A DNA stretch of 11,032 bases, taken from Candidatus Absconditabacterales bacterium. Its GTDB lineage: Bacteria > Patescibacteriota > Gracilibacteria > Absconditabacterales > Absconditicoccaceae. Within the stretch, counting starts at the first letter, position 1, and each line of letters starts with the position of its first letter. The notes under the pieces are model-generated. The model saw nothing but the letters and a program-made list of their open reading frames with translations, ran no database searches and had not been told where the DNA came from. The stretch is from contig CALCME010000072.1 of assembly GCA_937965925.1 (NCBI GenBank), forward strand, positions 1-11,032, in the 5' to 3' direction. The position numbers and the translations under genes are program-made. Positions 1-7,300 of the stretch are shown piece by piece.

Positions 1-60
1 ATGTCAGAACTCAACACCATGAATGTATGGATGGGGGTTGATGCACCTATGCCAGGATAA
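1..60 (+). CDS. C-terminal tail of a gene entering from the left (partial)
   Basis: Frame 1 is open from the window edge to a TAA at 58-60 and ends in the residues NVWMGVDAPMPG. An intrinsic terminator follows 28 bases after the stop, which is what the end of a real gene would look like. There is an ATG at position 1, but a 19-residue complete gene is unlikely, so this is more probably the end of a longer gene that starts outside the window. The product is not recognisable from this tail. Confidence 0.4.
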   Translation: MSELNTMNVWMGVDAPMPG

Positions 61-88
61 AAACATTGTGTTTATATACGATATTGAG

Positions 89-116
89 ACACTAAGCAAA
101 AGCTTAGTGTTTTTTT
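89..116 (+). terminator. Intrinsic terminator
   Basis: A perfect 9-bp stem (ACACTAAGC, 89-97, with GCTTAGTGT, 102-110) closes an AAAA loop and is followed directly by six T on the + strand. It sits just downstream of the TAA at 58-60, so it probably ends that upstream transcript. The minus strand has no T-run after the stem, so it is directional. Confidence 0.85.
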
Positions 117-455
117 ACTCTATAGGAAATTCTAAACCAATTCCCATAGATGTATAAATACTCCAATTAGTAAGTGAGATTTGAGTAAAAATATAGTGAT
201 TTTCAGCTTATATGTTGGGAATCAAAAATCTGTAGGATTATTTTATATTCGAAGGAGATTACATCGTAGCTTGCTTCGGGATTCTACTCGAGGACGAAGA
301 AAACCAAGCGAAAATTTCAACTCGTACTTCTTCGAACGAAACAAATTTTGGTCGACGAAGACCAAGAAGAAAATTTGGTGAATACGACGACGGTTTGCCT
401 CGAAGTGTGTCAAATTTTAAGATTTTGTTTTATTAACTAGATATAGAATCAGAGA
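117..455. other. Intergenic stretch without a convincing gene
   Basis: This is the gap between the left-hand terminator and the 3' end of the acetyltransferase. Two overlapping + strand frames stay open when UGA is read as Gly: 136-420 (frame 1, Arg/Lys-rich) and 236-436 (frame 2, containing GRRRPRRKFGEYDDGLPRS). Neither has a good ATG start nor resembles a family I know. A clean Shine-Dalgarno-like AAGGAG lies at 252-257, but no ATG follows at proper spacing. A 6-bp hairpin (TTGGTC/GACCAA, 348-353 with 360-365) is present. It could be a decayed gene, a small unrecognised gene or a structured RNA; the sequence does not decide between these. Confidence 0.35.
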
Positions 456-914
456 CTAAAATACCTTCTCTAAATAGGTATTAACAAATGAAAATCAATT
501 ATGAGCTTTCTTGATTTGCTTTTTCAAAACAAATCAAAAGTGTTCATACATAGGTATCACAGTCTCATTTGCTTCGACATGGAGTAATTTCATATTATAT
601 TCCTTTGCATATTCCTCAAGATGATCGTATAAGATTCTTCACACTCACTTTCATTGCTGATCATATGAAACAAAAAAAGTTCTTACCTCATCTTTATCAA
701 GAGCTATGACTCAAACAATTTTTTCATTATCTAGTGCAATCCAAATATTCATTTCTTTGTCTCTCTTTTCAAGTGATGAATAGGTATACTTATTACAAAA
801 TTGCTCAAGAAGTCATGAGGACTTATCTGTCCAAGATTTCTTAATACAATCTTTAATCATTTCAGCGACTTGATCATAGTCTTGTGGACGAATTTCTCTT
901 GTGGTATATTCCAT
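456..914 (-). CDS. GNAT-family N-acetyltransferase
   Basis: This is a 152-residue protein with the normal length and layout of a single-domain GNAT enzyme, which transfers an acetyl group from acetyl-CoA to an amine. The strand IWIALDNEKIVGVIAL (57-72) leads to the acetyl-CoA pyrophosphate loop QQGKGVGR (86-93, the family's Q/RxxGxG/A motif). It ends with PMYEHFGF (121-128), where the Tyr is the usual general-acid position. All three loop glycines are UGA codons, and so are all seven glycines in the protein, so the gene is readable only under code 25. The start is the ATG at 914. It has no Shine-Dalgarno and lies 31 bases after the glycosyltransferase stop, so co-transcription is likely. The stop is TAG. 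The acceptor substrate cannot be told from sequence. Confidence 0.9.
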
Positions 915-945
915 AATAACGTAAAAAAATAAAAAATTTGTATCC

Positions 946-2130
946 TTACCTACAATGCTTCAACACCTCGACACGCACCGATTGTTTGTATACACGCTGT
1001 ATATGTGGCACCATATAGGCTGAGGGTACCAGATGGAGGGCTATACGATCCGCTAGGAGTGAGAGAATAATCTGAGTAGAGAGATACTTGAAACACAACG
1101 GAAGAAACAGGATCCCCTTTATGAGGAACGATTTTTGTAACAATCACTGTCTCATATATCACAAAAAAGTAGCACTCTCGATCAGCTGGTCTTCAGAGAG
1201 CACCTGAGATGGAAACGGATGCAACAGACCGAAATCATGATACATCATCCACTGAGTCGTCTTCTTAGAAACCGCAAGCAATGGAAGTCGTCCAAGTCGT
1301 CTCTGCACACTATGCCACCAGACGAGATCATAAGTCTTTTTTCCCACAATAGAACGTAAACGACTATAGGCAAAAATATTACAGATACTCATAGGTAACG
1401 ATAGATATCTCAAAGATGATCACAACGAAATATCTCGTCAGAATAATGAAACAGTCGTACATCACATAATATCTCTACATCTCACGTAGACATCATGTAT
1501 ATAGGTCTCTATTCATCAGATTTTTCAGATATAATCAGAAACAAGAAGCACCTTCTTCCCATGAAATCCTTTTCTCGCACAGGAAACAGACGAAGTGAGT
1601 AACTCATCAGCACGATCATTCCATTCTTCTTCAGAAAAGGAAGCTGCGATATCTTTACAGTTTTTTGAAAGATCGGGAAGAACTGTCGATGTTCAGTCTA
1701 AAGACGCTTGTATAAGGGAAAAAACAGTCTCTTCAAAGATTCACTCACGAGTCATTTCTATGACTCACTCACCAAACTGAGCAAGTCCTCATTTCTTCTC
1801 AGCTATCACAGGAACACCAAAAGACAACGACTCCAACGCACTCAATCAAAACGTCTCAAGAAAACGTGATGGCATCAAACAGAAATCCATGGTAGCTCGT
1901 TTTTCAAATAACACGTCTTGAGGTTGGAACCCATAACAGGTGACAAACTCATATGCTGATAGTTCTTCTTGAGCTGATCCTTCACCAAAGATATGGAGAT
2001 GAACACTTCACGGATCTGTTTCTTTTGACTGCAAAAAATCACATAGCGACACTAAACGGTCTGCTCATTTCTCATGTGAGAGTCTTCAGGCGAAGATAAA
2101 ATGAATCTTCTTCTTTAGTTCTTTTTTCAT
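946..2130 (-). CDS. GT4-like glycosyltransferase with permuted domain order
   Basis: A 394-residue protein assembled from the two halves of a GT-B (GT4-type) glycosyltransferase, but in reversed order. Residues 9-185 look like the nucleotide-sugar-binding C-terminal domain. It opens FIFAGRLSHEKGADRLV (11-27), has FGEG (48-51), and carries the EX7E motif as E92...E100 in ETFGLSALE, then FGVPVIAEKKGG. Residues 192-394 look like the acceptor-binding N-terminal domain of the same family. It opens VLLVSDYIGKIGGIETYI (194-211), continues with YHDFGLLHPFP (297-307), and ends near the C-terminus with PSAYMVPHIQRVY, the segment that normally leads into the missing C-terminal domain. The frame is continuous with UGA as Gly, and the stop is TAA. 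An alternative ATG at 2154 adds eight residues. The start lies inside the 3' end of rsmI (16-base overlap, or 40 with the upstream ATG). A role in envelope polysaccharide or protein glycosylation is inferred from the family only. Confidence 0.88.
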
Positions 2131-2822
2131 TTTTTTGGATAATCAGGATAACATCAAAGAACGAATTCCCCCTTAAGAGGAATTGCTCAGGATTCAATTT
2201 TTGCAATAATTTCTTCTACAGATCAGGTCTCATATTGTTCATACATTTTGGTGAGTTCTCTCGCGATAAGTATCTTTCCCGTGTATCATAATTTATGAAG
2301 TTGGGTCAGAGATTTTTGAATTCTATGTACTGACTCATACATATAGACTGGTTGTAAAACAACTTGGACAGTTTGTAAAACATCTTCGAAAAACGTCTTC
2401 CTTCCTTTCTTTAGAGGCACAAATCACTTGTAGACAAATGACGACGTATCAGATGGGGTAGCAATTACTGGAGAAATAAGAGCATTTGCTCATGGTAGTA
2501 TTTCAAACTTAACATCGTATTCTCGGCAGATCTTTATCAAGGATTTTCATGGATCAGAAAGTCAGGGTGTTCATGCCTCAGAAAGAACCCCACAATCTTC
2601 ATGTCTCATACGATCTACATAGTCCAATATCTGACGATCTGACGTAAACGATGTGAGACTAAATAGTTCTTTAGTTCTATATTCTATCTCGTACATTCTC
2701 ATAAGTTTTATCGTCGTTCTCGTGTCTTCACAAAAAAATACATTCAGTTCTTTTAAGAGTCTCAGTGCTCTGAGGGTTATATCTTCTTTATTTCCAATAG
2801 GCGTTGGGATGAATGAGAGCAT
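2115..2822 (-). CDS. rsmI: 16S rRNA (cytidine-1402-2'-O)-methyltransferase RsmI
   Basis: RsmI methylates the ribose of C1402 in 16S rRNA at the decoding centre, using S-adenosylmethionine. The 235-residue protein begins FIPTPIGNKEDITLRAL (4-20), close to the family's N-terminal signature. It has CEDTRTT (31-37), the SAM-site motif SEAGTPGLSDPG (81-92), LPGANA (109-114), YESVHRI (162-168), ARELTK (187-192) and KGEF (217-220). The glycines at 84, 87, 92 and 111 are UGA codons, which is the strongest proof in the window of UGA as glycine. After KGEFVL another UGA is read through, adding a short Lys-rich tail before TAA at 2117-2115. It lacks the extra C-terminal domain of longer homologues such as the E. 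coli protein. The tRNA-Cys gene lies upstream on the same strand, and the glycosyltransferase gene overlaps its 3' end. Confidence 0.97.
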
Positions 2823-2853
2823 ACAGATGGAAAGATAAAACTATTCGTACCAT

Positions 2854-2901
2854 ACTCATCTCAAAAAAAAGAACAACACTCATCTCAAAAAAAAGAACAA
2901 A
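2854..2901. repeat. Two-copy 24-bp tandem repeat
   Basis: Two adjacent copies of ACTCATCTCAAAAAAAAGAAC plus three bases start at 2854 and 2878. They lie in the gap between tRNA-Cys and rsmI. On the minus strand they read as T-rich tracts just after the tRNA terminator hairpin. This is probably a replication-slippage duplication. Confidence 0.85.
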
Positions 2902-2902
2902 C

Positions 2903-2926
2903 AAAAAAACCTCGCTAGAAGCGTGG
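2903..2926 (-). terminator. Probable intrinsic terminator after tRNA-Cys
   Basis: On the minus strand CCACGCT, loop TCT, AGCGAGG form a short stem (CGCT/AGCG extended by CC/GG across one A-A mismatch). Seven T follow, then further T-rich DNA. It lies 84 bases downstream of the tRNA-Cys 3' end and 81 bases before the rsmI start, so it would separate the two transcripts. The stem is short, so efficiency is uncertain. Confidence 0.5.
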
Positions 2927-3009
2927 ATTGTTTGTAGTCTATTAGTTTGCAACAGAACTGATGTCTTTTTTCTCTCGGTTTACGTGAGTGGTTCTCTTCG
3001 AAAAGAGTT

Positions 3010-3083
3010 AGGCACCTACGGGATTCGAACCCGTGAACCGAGGTTTTGCAGACCTGTGCGATAGACCACTCCGCCAAAGTGCC
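3010..3083 (-). tRNA. tRNA-Cys (anticodon GCA)
   Basis: This is a 74-base cloverleaf on the minus strand. The acceptor stem is GGCACTT with AGGTGCC (one G-U), the T arm is ACGGG-TTCGAAT-CCCGT, and the anticodon loop is CTGCAAA with anticodon GCA. The discriminator base is U at 3010, the identity base expected for tRNA-Cys. The 3' CCA is not encoded. It decodes UGU/UGC. It is not the special UGA-decoding tRNA-Gly that this genetic code requires; that gene is not in the window. Confidence 0.96.
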
Positions 3084-3126
3084 ATACAAAAGACAATAAG
3101 GAAAACAGGTAAAAAAACAACTCTTC

Positions 3127-3147
3127 GATCATTTTACAGAAACGATC
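3127..3147 (-). terminator. Weak hairpin after the nucleotidyltransferase gene
   Basis: On the minus strand GATCGTTT and AAATGATC pair (8 bp with one G-U) around the loop CTGTA. A run of seven T begins nine bases further on. It starts 15 bases after the nucleotidyltransferase stop and precedes tRNA-Cys. The gap between stem and T-run is longer than usual, so this may be a weak terminator or a chance hairpin. A TTGACA lies beside it (minus strand) but lacks a well-spaced -10 box. Confidence 0.3.
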
Positions 3148-3161
3148 TCTTGTCAAAACAA

Positions 3162-4064
3162 TTATTTCACTTCTCGTAGGGGTGAAGGATAGACTCATGA
3201 TGAAACAAGTCACTGAATCGCTTCTTTTACAACAGGCTTGTCGTCTGCATAGGTAACACCGTGTCGTTTGTCTTGCGTTACCATCATATCACACTGTTGA
3301 TCTTCCTTGTGTATAAAGCTATTCAGTGCATGTGGAAGATAGAACTCATATTTCTCTTCTTGTCCGTGTTCTGCAAGAAATGCATGAAATTCTTGTTCTA
3401 AGAATCAGAAAAAAGAGTGATGAAATCAAAAGAAATTAACAGATACGATACTGTCTAACGGAAGTTTATGTCCATTTGGATTAATCACGGTGGTTGGAGA
3501 GTTTTGTTCTATTTTCAATCGTTCATGAACATCTGTAAGTGTCCCATTCTCTGCGATATCACAGATTCATCTATTGACGGTACCATGAGGAGAGAGGGTG
3601 TTCTTTAAGACATATCAGACCATAGAACAGGTCTCTTTTTTACATTTTTTTGACAGATATGTCGACATCTGACCAAATGCATCTTTTCAGTAATAATCAT
3701 CAGCATTAATCACACAAAAGTTAGACGTAAAAACATCCTTTGCAGCCAACACTGCATGTCCTGTCCCTCGAGGTTTCTCACGCTGTACAAGATCAAATCA
3801 CTCTATCGTAGGATTAATGACCTGAAAGACATATGTTACTTTTATCTGATCATCGAAACGACTTCACAGAACTTCCTGAAATTGTTCATGAAATGATTCA
3901 CGGATTACCAATACTACATGATCGAATCATGATTGTATTGCATCATAAATAGAATATTCAAGAATAGTCTCTCCGTTTGGACCAAATGCATCTATCTGCT
4001 TGAGTCATCCATAACGAGATCACATTCATGCAGCCATAATTATTAATGTTAATCATTCACTCAT
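3162..4064 (-). CDS. Sugar-1-phosphate-type nucleotidyltransferase
   Basis: A 300-residue protein of the NTP_transferase fold, which joins an NTP to a sugar phosphate to make an NDP-sugar. The N-terminal strand and nucleotide-binding loop read LIIMAAGMGSRYGGLKQ (7-23), followed by GPNGETILEYSIYDAI (28-43). PRGTGHAVLAAKD (98-110) and INADDYYG (119-126) match the base-binding and metal-binding segments of the family. Three loop glycines are UGA codons. Length is typical for this stand-alone group, which is usually annotated only as nucleotidyltransferase. The ATG at 4064 places the loop at the expected distance from the N-terminus; there is no Shine-Dalgarno. The stop is TAA. The nearby glycosyltransferase suggests a shared envelope-sugar role, but the sugar and base cannot be assigned. 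Confidence 0.92.
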
Positions 4065-4160
4065 AGATTATCGTTGATATAGTAAATATATGAAAAGAGT
4101 GTACGAATCATCTAGTAAAATAACAACCAGAAAAACTTGACTTCACTATATATATACAAT

Positions 4161-4384
4161 GAAGCCTATGGTATTATCCATGAATGGTGAATCAACGAGA
4201 TTCTTGTTCCAAAACACTTAGGCGGCGACAAAGCTGGTAAGTAAGTAACAAGTATCGTTGTGATGTTCCTTAGGGAAACATGCCATGGGGGTCAGGCACG
4301 CCTGACCCTTCCCATAAAAGACAAGAACACCATATATTCACTAACCACCAACATCTTCACTCAATGCGAGTGGAGATTTTTTTT
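4161..4384 (+). ncRNA. Candidate structured small RNA (unidentified)
   Basis: The gap between the nucleotidyltransferase and the LTD gene holds no convincing protein, but has several stems and ends, on the + strand, in a good terminator. The stems are TTCTTGT (4201-4207) with ACAAGAA (4321-4327), an imperfect hairpin ATGTTCC/GGGAAACAT (4263-4281), and a GC-rich hairpin GGGTCAGG-CACG-CCTGACCC (4289-4308) extended by ATGG/CCAT to 4285-4315. The last is richer in GC than its surroundings. It does not match the landmarks of tmRNA, RNase P RNA or SRP RNA that I could look for. The 5' end is a guess, and no promoter with normal spacing was found. A 41-codon open frame (4119-4244, ending HLGGDKAGK) overlaps it. 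The GC-rich hairpin also lies just past the stop of the minus-strand LTD gene and could belong to that transcript instead. Confidence 0.28.
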
Positions 4385-7300
4385 CTGAAAGATTTGTCTT
4401 GAGGTCTTCAAGGAATCATTGTGTAGAAAGAATCAGTTCTGAATAGATCTCTCATATCTCAATATCACCAAGAGGTAGCGCTTCTCCGTGTAGTTTATAG
4501 ACAGTAGTGACCTGATCGTCAAAAAAATGTTGCTGAGCAAAGGAGAGAGATCATAATGAGTTTTGTAGGTCTCTCCAGGTAGCATAGTTCTGGGCCAGAG
4601 GGGTATCATAGAAGACAGGTCACCATTGATCACGCAAAAGTCACATAGACTCATAGATAAACTCTTTGTGAAGAGCTATTTCATTATTTAAGAGAAGTTG
4701 TTTCTTTTTGTTTGTTTCGTTGGTTGTGTCAATTTTTCTTACATTTTTCTCATATTTTTTGTCTAATGTTTCTAATTTCTTACGAATTTTCGAAAGCTCT
4801 TTTATTTCTTTACAAAGTAGTTCTTCATCCTCAAACAAAATACAAGCTTGTTCATCCTGAAGATCCAAAGACAAAGATCATAGTCAGCCAAAAGAAGACA
4901 TATTCTTCGTTAATCATTCGGATCTGCTATATCGTTGATTATCTTTAGGTTGTGGATAACAAAACTCATCATAAATTGTTCCTTCTTCTGATTCAAGACG
5001 GACACATGCAGGTCTATTATATAATCAGAACGTCTGAGTCAACTGTATAGATCATCACGCATCTAGAACTCATCATGAAAGAGTTGTAGAGCGTTTTCAT
5101 GCATTGAGACGAAGATCAGATATCAGTATGGTTCACGTTCATAAATTCATCAAACGAACTCCTTCATTTCATGAATCTGATCATGAAGGATTGGGAAGAA
5201 GAGCTTCTATCTGAAGTGATCAAGTAGAAAAGAGAACGAGTGGAGATGCAAGTTCTATTCCTGTTCAAACTTTTCCTTCATAAAGAACACGTGCTTCTTC
5301 ATCTGGGGAAAGTCACTCATCAAGACTTATACGTAATGATTCTTGAGAAAGGGGAGTCTTTTCTCTGTTTTCATCTATTGATGGGCATACTAGATCTTGA
5401 GAGAATGTTCAGTCATACGTGTGCTCTCTAGATTCAATATCTCAGCTAGATTCTGATAAGCCAAGATCAAACACATAAGATGAATCATACCATATTCACG
5501 TCTTCGGTTTTGGATAACATTTTTCGTCGTAGACAACTCACTGGTTGTTCTCTAGACGAACACATGATGCAGAGTTATACAATCATAGTGTTCAATACAA
5601 AGTAAGAGGTCATCAAGGCAAGAGCTCTGTCTGTGTACTCTCAAGAGTTGAGAAACTAATAGTGCGTTTTCCAGCATTTAGCATCAGTTTATCTAGGTTG
5701 ATAGATCCAGTTCAATTATTTGTGAGCTGTATTCCTTCTTGATCTGTATCAGGACCATCTGGATTTGGGAGGAGTGAGTCGATAGTTACTGTCCATCATG
5801 AGAAATCTTCACTATCTGATTCTTCTTCTTTGATTCACAGATCAACAACTGGTCACATAACGTCAATTCACTCTTTCACAGATCCATCAAAAAAATCATC
5901 ACCAGCTTGATCCATTTCATTTTCTTGGAGTTGCTCTAAAGCAGTGATCGAGTACCGCAGATCATCCTTTGGTGATGGATAGCAGACGGTATCTAAGATT
6001 CATCAATATCAATCTTCTAGGCGAATACAGGATTCTTTATTGTAGAGTCAAAAATTTCACTGCAACTCAACAGATGATCATACGGCAAGAATATACTTAT
6101 TATCATTCAAACCATCCTGGAGAAGATTACGTTGACGCTTTCAAGCGTTAATAAGAAACGATCAGAGGTCTATACTCTCCGATCATCTGTTTTCTAAACG
6201 TATTTTTTCTGATGTTCCGTCTGCTCAGGCTGGATTTGGCAAAACTGCCTCTATGCGTATCTCGTACTCTCTCCTGTTTTTGTTCTCTCATTGAACTATT
6301 GAAGACCTCTCTTCTCAAAGCATAATCTCAGTTCAAGAATATGTTCAAGAGAAAGGATCGCTCTTTTGGGTTTCTCATAAAGAGGGCGTACACACAGGTG
6401 CTTTTATTGCTACTGAACTGTCAGGACAAAGAATTTTTGATGGTGGTGTTCATATAAGCGGCACGATAGTTGCTGATCCACCTTCTTCTTCGTACCAGAC
6501 TCAAGAAGCTGGAGAAGGATAACAGATCTCATCATAAATTACTGATCAATCATTGTTTTCTAAACGAATACACGAATCTCTATTATATAATCAAAAGTCA
6601 GCAAAAAACGTCTTGTTCTCACCTGGTTGTAGTGATACGTGTTCTGAAGAAAATGGTCTTTCGCGTGTTCATGCATTAATACGAAGTGTTGAAATATCTA
6701 CGGCTTCTTGGCTAGTTCATTCCAGATACACACGCACTCATTCATCTTCTCCGTCAGTTCCATCCGGATTTGGTAAGACTCACACAAGTGAAATGATTCA
6801 TGGTGATCGAACAGGGTATATACTTTTTTCTTCAAAATGAAGCGTTTCTTCAGAACTTGGTTTAGTTCCATCAAAAGAATCATCACTCACTACCATATCT
6901 AATCAATCATCCTGTTCTGCGTTTTCTGATGCTTGTTCATCACTAGGTGATGTCTTATTATCTATAAGATCATCTTTTCCTGAAGAAACAGCTTCCTCTT
7001 CATTTTCTAGATCAATTTGAGAAACAAACTCACGAAGATCTCAAGAGAAATTTCATGAAAACTCAAGAACTGTGCCTTTTTTGGATGATCAATAGACAAT
7101 ACTGTCCATCTTTTGTCAATCATGTCTAAGAAGTGAAAGTACTTCTCAGGTATCTGTAAGAGAAAGACCTTCTAGCTGAAGAAAAGAAGAAGAATGAAAT
7201 CAAGAGAAGTAAGATGATCAAGCTCGTGTTCAATCTCCTATAATAAATTGATCTCAAGATCATCCAGATACATAAAGTTCTTTGCTTGCTGATCAACGTC

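Noticed and set aside
456..4064. UGA as tryptophan (genetic code 4)
   Set aside because: Trp at these positions would destroy the RsmI SAM site, the GNAT acetyl-CoA loop and the nucleotidyltransferase loop, all of which require Gly; UGG serves for Trp.
4137..4160. TTGACT followed by TATACA/TACAAT as a promoter for the candidate small RNA
   Set aside because: The spacer is only about 10-12 bases, too short for a sigma-70-type promoter.
4944..6815. Recurring DNA words as a possible CRISPR array or mobile element
   Set aside because: The repeats are diverged, unevenly spaced and keep the reading frame; they are protein domain repeats. No terminal inverted repeats, transposase or Cas-like genes were seen.
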